Shown here: piece by piece, positions 19,492-27,596 of the stretch | How positions within the stretch are numbered: the first letter of the stretch is position 1 | How the letters are laid out: each line of letters opens with the position of its first letter | Assembly (NCBI RefSeq): GCF_000006445.2 | Contig: NC_006049.2 | Span: forward strand, 1,426,001 to 1,490,000 | Origin: Debaryomyces hansenii CBS767 | Lineage: Eukaryota; Ascomycota; Pichiomycetes; Serinales; Debaryomycetaceae | Direction of reading: 5' to 3' | DNA length: 64,000 nucleotides | Made by a program: the position numbers and the translations under genes | The notes under the pieces: model-generated | Told to the model about the DNA's origin: nothing | What the model saw: only the letters and a program-made list of their open reading frames with translations | The model's database searches: none

Positions 19492-19627
19492 TACGGAATT
19501 ACCCATGTCAAAAAGTCATAATCGACAATTTGGATAGTAAATTGAAGACATCATGCAGCCATTGTAGACAATTAATTGAGGACTGGTGAATTTAATGGGA
19601 AATAGCCACTTATGTACTAAATGACAG

Positions 19628-19672
19628 AGTACCCTGCAAGTTATGAGGCAAACCCAAAGTACCCTGCAAGTT
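19628..19672. repeat. Pair of 15-base direct repeats
   Basis: The sequence AGTACCCTGCAAGTT occurs at 19628-19642 and 19658-19672, with exact 30-base spacing. It lies in non-coding DNA upstream of SOD1. Function is unknown; it may be a small local duplication or a tandem binding site. Confidence 0.6.
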
Positions 19673-20159
19673 CAATACCTCACTGGTTATGGGATTGTAG
19701 GCCAGTAGCTCCAATAGACGATCCGGAAGAGATATTTAGGTGGATAACTGGCAACAATAAATAGAGTTGTTGCAGCAATCGTGCCAATTTTGTCCGTGAA
19801 AATTGGATGCAACATCGAGCCGTATAATTCCCAGTACTCCATACATGCGTACGGATACGGACTACATGTGACTGGAAATGACACAGACTACAACAACAGC
19901 CCTACGATTTGTGAACTCTAAGCAGAAAGCACTTAATTTTGATATTCTAAATACATAGATCCCTAAAAAGAGTGTAGCCACACCATTAGCCAATAAGGCG
20001 CCGATTGTGAACGGGCGATTCTGCCGCTTCTCACAATTGAATTATCGGTTCTCAAATTTCTTGCTGGTGAAACCCGATGTTATTTCTTTAGGCGTCGGAC
20101 TCCAAACGTCGAATTTGACGTGGAAATATAGTCTGTAGACTCTGAATTTCGCTAGTCTT

Positions 20160-20480
20160 CTAAAGTTGGACTTTCGCCTTCATCTCGCTTACCGAGTGGT
20201 TTGCCGGGTGGACACCTACACCATCCACTAGACCCTCCCGTATCTCTGCTCGTTTTCTTCTTTCAGTCTTAATCTTTCTTTCACCGTCCTTCTTTTGATG
20301 TTTGATCTTACGTATCTTGCTTTTTGGTGAATTCTCAGGCTCAATTTTCAGCACATCTGGTAAGTGGGAAATTGTATAAAAAACATACAATGTCGACAAT
20401 AATATGATTGAAGAATAGAGAAAGAATCCTTTCCTCTTGATCTTATTCAAAAATCTGTCTATTGGCGTATAATACCTCAT
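20160..20480 (-). CDS. Small single-pass membrane protein, uncharacterised
   Basis: The 106-residue frame encodes a short basic N-terminus, one clear membrane segment (about residues 19-38, FFLYSSIILLSTLYVFYTIS) and a strongly basic tail (KIRKIKHQKKDGERKIKTER). Such a layout fits a small tail-in-matrix or type II membrane protein, but I recognise no family. It is divergent from PBI2 across 163 bases, which would give it a plausible promoter. The organised composition suggests a real gene rather than a random frame. The C-terminus could be truncated relative to homologues. Confidence 0.5.
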   Translation of the reverse strand: MRYYTPIDRFLNKIKRKGFFLYSSIILLSTLYVFYTISHLPDVLKIEPENSPKSKIRKIKHQKKDGERKIKTERRKRAEIREGLVDGVGVHPANHSVSEMKAKVQL

Positions 20481-20533
20481 TGTGTCCAGCAGATTCAGTA
20501 TATCTGTGTTTATTTGCCGTTGGTACTAGATTG

Positions 20534-20547
20534 CTTATCTATTTATC
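20534..20547 (-). promoter_or_regulatory. Paired GATA-factor sites upstream of PBI2
   Basis: GATAAG on the minus strand at 20534-20539 and GATAA at 20543-20547 lie about 100 bases before the PBI2 start. Paired GATA motifs are targets of Gln3/Gat1-type nitrogen regulators. The site is shared with the divergent small membrane-protein gene. Confidence 0.4.
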
Positions 20548-20643
20548 ATTAGAATTTCATACTGCATATAAATTGATCTACTAAAGGACTTAATTCGACA
20601 TTTGATTCTAGGGATATCCTCTTCTTTCTATAGTTCTACAAAA

Positions 20644-20868
20644 ATGTCAGACCTTAAATCATATATAATTACGTTAAAAGAATCCGCTAGCGATAGCGAC
20701 AAGTCTCAAATCAAAGAGAAGATCCAATCTTTGGGTGGAAACGTCACTAGCGAATTTAGTTTGATCAATGGATTTGTTGCTAAGTTGCCATCAAGCCAAT
20801 CTGCTTCGATCAATGATTACGATCATGTTGAACATATCGAAGAAGACAAGGAAGTCAAGATCCAATAA
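20644..20868 (+). CDS. PBI2: Proteinase B inhibitor (inhibitor I9 family)
   Basis: The 74-residue protein is the length of yeast Pbi2 (75). It starts at ATG 20644 (MSDLKSYIITLKE); an in-frame upstream ATG at 20602 would add 14 unconserved residues and is unlikely. The sequence has the I9 inhibitor/propeptide pattern: YIITLKESASDSDKSQIKEK, GGNVTSEFSLINGFVAKLP and the acidic end YDHVEHIEEDKEVKIQ. Pbi2 inhibits vacuolar proteinase B (Prb1) and, with thioredoxin, acts in vacuole inheritance and fusion as LMA1. GATA-type sites in the promoter would fit nitrogen control, as for neighbouring AMS1. Confidence 0.9.
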   Translation: MSDLKSYIITLKESASDSDKSQIKEKIQSLGGNVTSEFSLINGFVAKLPSSQSASINDYDHVEHIEEDKEVKIQ

Positions 20869-21182
20869 GTTGGAGAAATGTTTATAACATAAGTAGATCC
20901 TTTAGTATAGATAAGATATTCTGGTGTTGGTGGCGCTAATTAGTCTGTATAGGGTAATAAACTGATTTTCACGAATTGTGTGTAGATAATAAAGATATGC
21001 TTTAAGCATAATCTTGTATGTATGTCTTTAATGTAGATACAAATTAGGGGCTACAGGAGGCAAAATTACTTGAGAAAAGAGGGTCATATCGCTGTTTGCT
21101 AATTCTACTATTTTTTCCCCCCATGCCTTTAATGAACAGAAAAGAAGCTCATATTTCAAGTTGTAAGGTTTAATCGAGGGTA

Positions 21183-21234
21183 TCTGAGTGCTTAGTGGTA
21201 ATTATAAATCTGAGCGCTTAGTGGTAATTATAAT
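21183..21234. repeat. 26-bp tandem duplication, two copies
   Basis: Two adjacent 26-base units (21183-21208 and 21209-21234) both contain CTTAGTGGTAATTATAA. They differ at an internal T/C and at the last base. They lie about 0.7 kb upstream of AMS1. This looks like a recent slippage duplication. Confidence 0.8.
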
Positions 21235-21600
21235 ACGAGGATCTCTAAATACATCTGAAACATAGTCCCTTTCATTGATGAATGTATTTTATTCGATTCT
21301 GTGAAAATGTACGGAGAACCTAATCGAACTAAACCCTAAAATTTTCATTTTTATTGCCTCTTGATAAAGTGTATTCTGCATTCCATTATAAATGGTCTTG
21401 TTTATGCATTCACGAAGTAAAAACTATTCTTTTCGGTTTCACCAACGAGTAAGCTCATTCTTAATACATCCCTCATGGACCCTAAACAAGATTCCCTGGA
21501 GAACCTACCCACCCTGAAAGACATATCTGGTATATATACGAGCTGTTAGCTTTTCGGTAGCCAGGTACTATCATTTTAGAGGGATCTAATTTTTTTGGCC

Positions 21601-21624
21601 TTATCTTATCTTCGTTATCTTATC
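21601..21624 (-). promoter_or_regulatory. Cluster of four GATA-factor sites upstream of AMS1
   Basis: TTATC (GATAA on the minus strand) occurs at 21601-21605, 21606-21610, 21615-21619 and 21620-21624. Four sites in 24 bases, 273-296 bases before the AMS1 start, strongly resemble a nitrogen-catabolite-repression element bound by Gln3/Gat1. Vacuolar alpha-mannosidase is induced on nitrogen limitation in yeast, so the context fits. Confidence 0.6.
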
Positions 21625-21896
21625 GTCTGCAAGAACCTTCACTAAAACGAATGTTCTCCATATTCCGTTAGAATCTGTTATTAATACCCCGTAATAAATC
21701 TTTATTAGACAAGAATACTCCACTATTACTAACTCTTACATGCAATACATTGCAACACATGTTTCAAGTGGTATTAAAGTATAGCAATAGGAGAGGCGTG
21801 CACACAATAATCAGATAAAAAGCTACCGAGACCCCTGAATGGAGCAGTACTATTAACATTTCTACATTCAAAAGAAGAATATAAAATATAAGAATT

Positions 21897-24800
21897 ATGA
21901 GTAAAGAATACGAAAAACATAATATACAACCTAACTTCAAACCAATTGATCATTTGTTTCAGGAAAGATTGAGACAATTTATTGATGGAGGTAAATATCG
22001 AGACTTGAATTTGCCAAAATTCTATGACTTCGATAGGGTAGATACCAACACAGAGTATATTAATATAAAAAGCTATAAGGTACCAGATGATAAGAATGGA
22101 AAGACTCAAAGACCTTTGTTTAAAGATATAAATTGGGATGAGGTCAAATGGCAAGATAGCAATAAGGGAGATAGTTTTGGTCCCTCGTGGAAGACATTTT
22201 GGTTCAAGGTGGAATTATCAATTCCATCAGAATGGTTGAGTAAGAAACCAGAGGCAATTGAATTTCAATGGGATAGTAATAACGAGGCAATGATATGCAA
22301 TGACAAGGGGTTGCCTTTACAAGCGTTTACAGGTGGTAATGAAAGAACTCTATTTAGAATCCCAAAACGGTACTGGAAGGAAGGTGTCCATAGGTTCTAC
22401 GTCGAAATGTCATGCAATGGGATGTTTGGAAATGGTAGTGATGGCTCACCCAACCCTAACAGATACTTCCAATTAAGTAAGTGTGATTTGGTATTGCCCA
22501 ACTTAGAAGCAAGAAGGTTAATGTGGGATTTCTGGATAATTGGTGACGCTGCAAGAGAATTTCCAGGTAATTCATGGCAGAAGTGGCAAGCAAACCAGTT
22601 ATGTAATGACATTATGAATACCTTTGATCCCGATAATGTTGAATCAATCTGGGAATGTCGTAAATTGGCAAAACGCTATCTTGGTGATAAAATTGATTCA
22701 GATGAAGTATTTGCTACTGATTCTAGAATTGATGTTTTTGGAGTTGGTAATTGTCATATAGACACAGCTTGGGAGTGGCCATTTGCAGAAACCAAAAGGA
22801 AGATTGTTAGATCTTGGACCACACAATTGAGACTTGCTGAGGAGTACCCCGAATATATTTTTGTTGCCTCTCAAATGCAACAGTTCAAATGGCTAAAAGA
22901 ATATCATCCTGAAATTTTAAAACAGATTAAAGATAAGTTCACAACTAACCAATTTTTACCTATTGGTGGTTCATGGGTGGAAAATGATACAAATCTTCCA
23001 AATGGAGAATCGTTGATTCGTCAATTTCTATTAGGACAAAGATTCCAATACAATGAATTCGGAATCTATTCTAATATATTTTGGTTGCCAGACACTTTTG
23101 GATACTCGTCTCAAGTCCCACAGATTTGTCAACAGGTTGGAATTAATAATTTCTTGACTCAAAAGTTATCTTGGAATAACATTAACCAGTTTCCATTAAG
23201 CACATTCAATTGGATAGGTATTGATAGGTCACAGGTGTTAGTTCATATGCCACCAGCAAATACTTATACTGCTAGCGCAAACTTTGGGGATATCAAAAGG
23301 TCTTTGGAACAACACAAGAATTTAAGAGATGTTCCAACTGGATTATTATTATTTGGACATGGTGATGGTGGTGGTGGACCAACGGATGAAATGTTTGAAA
23401 AAATAAGAAGATGCAGAGGAATGTCCGATACAAGTGGATTATTGCCAACTGTTCATTTAGGTAATACAATTGAAGACTTTTATGACGATATCTTAGAAAG
23501 ATCAAATGGTGGTAAAGACTTACCCTCATGGACAGGCGAAATTTACTTGGAATTCCATAGAGGAACGTATACCACCCAAGCTTATGTTAAAAAGTTAATG
23601 AGAATTAATGAAATTAAATTACACGACTTAGAATGGCTAGCAACGCTAGTTTCAATTACGAACAATAACTATAAATATCCAAAATCAGAAATAACCGCTT
23701 TATGGGAAGATCTCTGTTTATGTCAGTTCCATGATGTTTTACCTGGTAGTTGTATTGGTATGGTATACTACGAAGAAGTTTGGCCAATGTTAGAAAAGGT
23801 TTTAAAGAATGCCAATAATTTAATTAATGATGCTTTAAGTATTATTAAGGATGATGGTAAATTTACATTATCCTCATTGAACTACCTTAATACGTTGCCA
23901 TGGTCTAGAAGTGAAATATTGAGAATTAATCAAAAAGAACACTCTGATTTATTTGATGCAATTAGCGAGGATTTCGCAGTCAAAGAGGGGAGCGACCTAA
24001 TCATATCTGTTGCCAATAATCTGGGTGTAACTAAGATTAACTACAAATCAGAGATCAGGTACCCTGCATCAGTTGTTGAAGAAGAAGGAGTGTTTATATT
24101 ATCTAACAAAAAGATTAAGGCAACGATTTCTAAAAACGGAATTTTAACATCTGTAATTGATTTAGAACATGGTCGTGAAATCATTGATGCTACTGCAACA
24201 AAACAAACGGATAGTGGCGAAAGTATTGGAGGTAACCAGTTTGTCTTATATGATGATGAGCCATTGAATTTCCCTGCTTGGGATACTGAGTTATATTCGT
24301 TAACTAAATATAAGCTTTTGACGGAGAATGAAGTAAGTATATTAACTAACAATGAATTAGAGTCGTCAGTGTTAATTAAAACACACATTTCTGATAAATC
24401 TTCTATTGAGACTGTTGTTTCAATTGAGGGATTGACTGATTTTAAAGCGGTGCAAAACAGCTTTATCAAGTTTAAGTCCAAGGTTGACTGGCACGAGACA
24501 TACAAATTCTTGAAGGTACAATTTCCAACAACTGTTTATACATCTCAACAAGCCAATTACGAGACACAATTCGGATTAACCTCAAGACCTACTCATTATA
24601 ACACTAGTTGGGATGTCGCAAAGTTCGAAGTATGCCACCACAAGTTTATGGATTTGTCAGAATTCAACTATGGTGTATCTATTTTGAATAACAGTAAGTA
24701 CGGTGGATCAATTCGTGGAAATTTGATGACATTATCGTTGTTGAGATCAGCTAAGGCTCCTGATGATAAGGCAGATATGGGTAAACATGAATTTGAGTAT

Positions 24801-25235
24801 GCTTTATATCCACATAATGGTCCTTTGGGCTCAGATACCGTTAAATTGGGTTACAATTTCAACCACAAATTATGCCATGGGGTCAATTCTACAAGATTGC
24901 CAGAATTACTAAGCTCGATTAAATTGACTGACGGAGGAAGTCTTGTCTTGTCCCATTTAAAGAGATCAGAAGACGACGAAGATGTCTCGTTGCACGAGAA
25001 CATCCCGATTAGAAACAAGGGCCAAAAATCACTTATTATTAGAATATATGAGTCGTTAGGTGGCTCAAGCTCGGGTAAATTAGAGTTCGACCTTGACGTA
25101 CTCCCAGTCGACAAAATATTCAAGACAAATGCCCTTGAACAGGAAAGCGAAGACATTCCGCTTCACGAGGGCAGTGTATCGATTAGATTGAGAGGCTTCG
25201 AAATCGCAACCTACAAAGTTGTTTTGAAGGCTTAA
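21897..25235 (+). CDS. AMS1: Vacuolar alpha-mannosidase (GH38)
   Basis: The 1112-residue protein matches Ams1 (1083 in yeast), which degrades free oligosaccharides in the vacuole and arrives by the Cvt/autophagy route without a signal peptide. None is seen here. The GH38 catalytic domain has the zinc ligands in GNCHIDTAWEWP (His287, Asp289) and the nucleophile Asp399 in FWLPDTFGYSSQVPQI. The motif FGHGDGGGGPT near residue 485 and FHDVLPGSCIG near residue 617 follow. The C-terminal half is the beta-sandwich domain (GGNQFVLYDDEP, HNGPLGSD). Upstream sits a dense GATA-site cluster, consistent with nitrogen regulation. Confidence 0.96.
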   Translation: MSKEYEKHNIQPNFKPIDHLFQERLRQFIDGGKYRDLNLPKFYDFDRVDTNTEYINIKSYKVPDDKNGKTQRPLFKDINWDEVKWQDSNKGDSFGPSWKTFWFKVELSIPSEWLSKKPEAIEFQWDSNNEAMICNDKGLPLQAFTGGNERTLFRIPKRYWKEGVHRFYVEMSCNGMFGNGSDGSPNPNRYFQLSKCDLVLPNLEARRLMWDFWIIGDAAREFPGNSWQKWQANQLCNDIMNTFDPDNVESIWECRKLAKRYLGDKIDSDEVFATDSRIDVFGVGNCHIDTAWEWPFAETKRKIVRSWTTQLRLAEEYPEYIFVASQMQQFKWLKEYHPEILKQIKDKFTTNQFLPIGGSWVENDTNLPNGESLIRQFLLGQRFQYNEFGIYSNIFWLPDTFGYSSQVPQICQQVGINNFLTQKLSWNNINQFPLSTFNWIGIDRSQVLVHMPPANTYTASANFGDIKRSLEQHKNLRDVPTGLLLFGHGDGGGGPTDEMFEKIRRCRGMSDTSGLLPTVHLGNTIEDFYDDILERSNGGKDLPSWTGEIYLEFHRGTYTTQAYVKKLMRINEIKLHDLEWLATLVSITNNNYKYPKSEITALWEDLCLCQFHDVLPGSCIGMVYYEEVWPMLEKVLKNANNLINDALSIIKDDGKFTLSSLNYLNTLPWSRSEILRINQKEHSDLFDAISEDFAVKEGSDLIISVANNLGVTKINYKSEIRYPASVVEEEGVFILSNKKIKATISKNGILTSVIDLEHGREIIDATATKQTDSGESIGGNQFVLYDDEPLNFPAWDTELYSLTKYKLLTENEVSILTNNELESSVLIKTHISDKSSIETVVSIEGLTDFKAVQNSFIKFKSKVDWHETYKFLKVQFPTTVYTSQQANYETQFGLTSRPTHYNTSWDVAKFEVCHHKFMDLSEFNYGVSILNNSKYGGSIRGNLMTLSLLRSAKAPDDKADMGKHEFEYALYPHNGPLGSDTVKLGYNFNHKLCHGVNSTRLPELLSSIKLTDGGSLVLSHLKRSEDDEDVSLHENIPIRNKGQKSLIIRIYESLGGSSSGKLEFDLDVLPVDKIFKTNALEQESEDIPLHEGSVSIRLRGFEIATYKVVLKA

Positions 25236-26275
25236 GTTTCGAAGGCTTCTATTTTTACATTCTACATTTTTTTGCCTTGTCAATTTAGTCTACCTATCCG
25301 TCCGATACACTTCCTAAAATGTCTAACCCCTTGCTTAATGAAGACTGTCATGACACACTGGTTCTCGCACGGGCCTCTAGCCACTTTTTTTCTCTTACAT
25401 GCTGTATAGTGTATCTCATGGTTACAACATCTGGTATCCTACATTCATTCAAATTTCTCATTTAGACATCTGCGTTACCGTTTTCATAAAAATTGTGTTT
25501 CTAATCTACAGTGTAGGTATTGTGTTATTAATAGAAATAATGCTTGCTCAGAAGCGCTCAACACCTGTATTCAGTCTCATGTTTGTGAACTCAGTCATAT
25601 GCTCACAATTGTATGGTTTTTGTTATTTCTTCATGTTTTCCCAAGGCTTTATTCGCTTACGTCACTTGTTGTCATAGGTAGTCATTATGCAGTCAAAATC
25701 ACACTGTAAACAAGCAAATCAGCAAGTGTCACTTAGACTAATGACCCCTTTTTTTTTAGGCGAATCCCCCCTGTCCGTCGAATTCGGTTAAATTGTACGA
25801 TCCGAAATAGCGAATTGTTGCAATGGTGCATAAGAATTTTTGGTCGCCAGTAGGAAAGCGCGTTTTACATATTCGATGGCTCAAAATTTATCGGGAAAGG
25901 CTGTTAGTGGGTACGGTTTCTATAGCAATTTTGCTTCCTAAGCGTGTATGTTGTTATTCTAGAATTAAAATTAGCCGAAATGTAGCTGGTTATGACATGG
26001 GGAAATTGTCTCTAATTGGTAATGCAATAGAACAATCAGGTGCAAAATCTGGGATATTAACTATTTATTTACCAGTTATGATACTTGAAGTATAACAGTA
26101 AAATTGTGAATGTGAATCATAGCCTCTCCAAAGCGTGTTGTGGGCGTCGTCACATAGCTGGTAACAGAATAGTATAAAAAGATGTGAATATCAGGTTGGA
26201 ATTTGGAATTTTAAATGAATTAATTATAGTTATTCATTCGCTCAACAACTAACTTAATCAATACAAATATATAAA
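25236..26275. other. Intergenic: AMS1 3' end and promoter of a wall protein
   Basis: About 1 kb lacking a convincing gene. Two frames of about 90 codons (25399-25677 and 25823-26095) show no family resemblance and look random. A TATA box occurs at 26173-26180. The length of the upstream region is common for regulated cell-wall genes. Confidence 0.5.
26173..26180 (+). promoter_or_regulatory. TATA box of wall-protein gene
   Basis: TATAAAAA lies 96 bases before the start codon, in the normal range for a yeast TATA-dependent promoter of a highly expressed gene. Confidence 0.5.
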
Positions 26276-27196
26276 ATGAAGTTCTCATCAGGTGTTTTAT
26301 TATCCGCTGCTGCTGCTCCAGCTTTAGGTGCTTCCTCTGCATACACTAACGGTACCTCTACCGCTACTGACTTGCAAACTACTGTTGTCACCATCACTTC
26401 TTGTTCCGACAATGCTTGTTCCACTGGTGTTCAAACTACCGGTCTTACCACTGTCACCAAGGACGAAACTGTTTACACCACTTACTGTCCATTGACCGAA
26501 GGTGAAAGCACTTCTGCTGCTCCAGCTGAAACCAGCCCAGCAACTGGTGGTGAAGAAACCAAGACCAACATTGAAACCGCTGTTGTTACCATTACTTCAT
26601 GTTCTGACAATGCTTGTTCCACTGGTGTTCACACTACTGGTGTTACTACCATCACTGAAAACGACACTGTTTACACTACATACTGTCCAGTCAGTGAAGC
26701 CCCAGCCGGTACTACCCCAGCTAGTGAAGCCCCAGCTGGTACCACTCCAGCAGGTGAAGCCCCAGCCGGTACCACTCCAGCAGGTGAAGCCCCAGCCGGT
26801 ACCACTCCAGCAGGTGAAGCTCCAGCCGGTTCTGCTCCAGCAGGTGAAGCTCCAGCCGGTTCTGCTCCAGCAGGTGAAGCTCCAGCCGGTTCTGCTCCAG
26901 CAGGTGAAGCCCCAGCCGGTACCACTCCAGCCGGTGAATCGACCGTTGCTGCTGAAGCTACCACCCCAGCTGGTGAAGCTCCAGTCGGTACTGCTCCAGC
27001 CGGTGAATCTACCGTTGCTGGTGAAGCTACTACTCCAGCTGGTTCTGCTCCAGCCGGTCAATCTACCGTTGCTGCTCAATCTACTTCTGCTGCTGAATCT
27101 TCAGTTGCTGAAGTTTCTGCTGCTGAAGGTGCTGCTAACAACAAGGCTGTCCCAGTCTTCGTTGCTGGTTTATTAGCTGCTTTATCCTTATTGTAA
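26276..27196 (+). CDS. GPI-anchored cell-wall protein with flocculin-3-like and decapeptide repeats
   Basis: The 306-residue protein starts with a signal peptide (MKFSSGVLLSAAAAPALGAS). Two copies of a Thr-rich module with the pattern VVTITSCSDNACSTG...TTYCP follow at about residues 37-73 and 102-140. They resemble the flocculin type 3 repeat of Flo proteins. Eight decapeptides of the form GEAPAGTTPA or GEAPAGSAPA follow (residues about 140-219), then a Ser/Ala region. The C-terminus is a hydrophobic GPI signal after small residues (AANNKAVPVFVAGLLAALSLL). The protein should be covalently attached to wall glucan and heavily O-mannosylated. Codon choice is strongly biased (GCT, CCA, ACT, GGT), suggesting high expression. 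It is a Pga/Sed1-type wall protein; no orthologue is certain. Confidence 0.88.
   Translation: MKFSSGVLLSAAAAPALGASSAYTNGTSTATDLQTTVVTITSCSDNACSTGVQTTGLTTVTKDETVYTTYCPLTEGESTSAAPAETSPATGGEETKTNIETAVVTITSCSDNACSTGVHTTGVTTITENDTVYTTYCPVSEAPAGTTPASEAPAGTTPAGEAPAGTTPAGEAPAGTTPAGEAPAGSAPAGEAPAGSAPAGEAPAGSAPAGEAPAGTTPAGESTVAAEATTPAGEAPVGTAPAGESTVAGEATTPAGSAPAGQSTVAAQSTSAAESSVAEVSAAEGAANNKAVPVFVAGLLAALSLL
26693..26932 (+). repeat. 30-bp coding minisatellite, eight units
   Basis: Eight in-frame 30-base units encode the decapeptide xEAPAGxxPA. The first two units begin with Ser, the rest with Gly. Units 5-7 read SAP and the others TTP. Near-identical synonymous choices show recent expansion or homogenisation. 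Unit number is likely to vary between strains. Confidence 0.92.
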
Positions 27197-27596
27197 GTTG
27201 ATTAATTGAGTAATGGGTTAAAATTGTTTCTAATTAAGGTTCCAGTTAAACTGGGATTATTTGTTCGATTTGTTGAACACTTTTAAAATATGGGTTTTTT
27301 ATTGTATTCTGCATTTTTTCTTAGGTATATAGTTTCTGCATTCTACATTAGCTATTTAATTTTACGTTTCTTATTATTTGATTTGATTGTAGTTCGAAGG
27401 AATTATATTATATCTTGAAAATGTTGCTAGAACAATTTTTTAATGTCTGAAATTGACAACAATAAAAGGTAAATTAGTAAGGCATAATAGTGGAATTGAA
27501 GTTAGAAAAAGTATCTTAAATATGTCATAGGGGCAAAATTTTATTCCAATATATCTGTAATTAACTATTATAAAATACATAATTATGTAATTAAAG
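27197..27596. other. Intergenic: convergent 3' regions
   Basis: About 400 AT-rich bases between the wall-protein gene and MPS3, which converge. They should hold both transcription ends. I see nothing else. Confidence 0.5.

Larger units (their letters stand above)
19310..20159. other. Intergenic: SOD1 promoter
   Basis: The 850 bases upstream of SOD1 contain no convincing gene. Contents are a TTACTAA Yap1/Cap1-like site at 19485-19491 and a pair of 15-base direct repeats 30 bases apart (19628-19642 and 19658-19672). Scattered frames of about 65 codons look random. Confidence 0.5.
20869..21896. other. Intergenic: PBI2 3' end and AMS1 promoter
   Basis: About 1 kb without a gene. It holds a 26-bp tandem duplication (21183-21234) and a cluster of four GATA motifs (21601-21624). 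The plus-strand region near 21720-21896 is probably the AMS1 leader. Confidence 0.5.

Noticed and set aside
25399..26095. Two plus-strand frames of about 90 codons
   Set aside because: Composition is random-like with no family features; the region is the long promoter of the wall-protein gene.
26597..27079. Repetitive minus-strand and frame-shifted frames across the wall-protein repeat
   Set aside because: A 30-bp repeat stays open in several frames automatically; the signal peptide and GPI tail belong only to the plus-strand frame.
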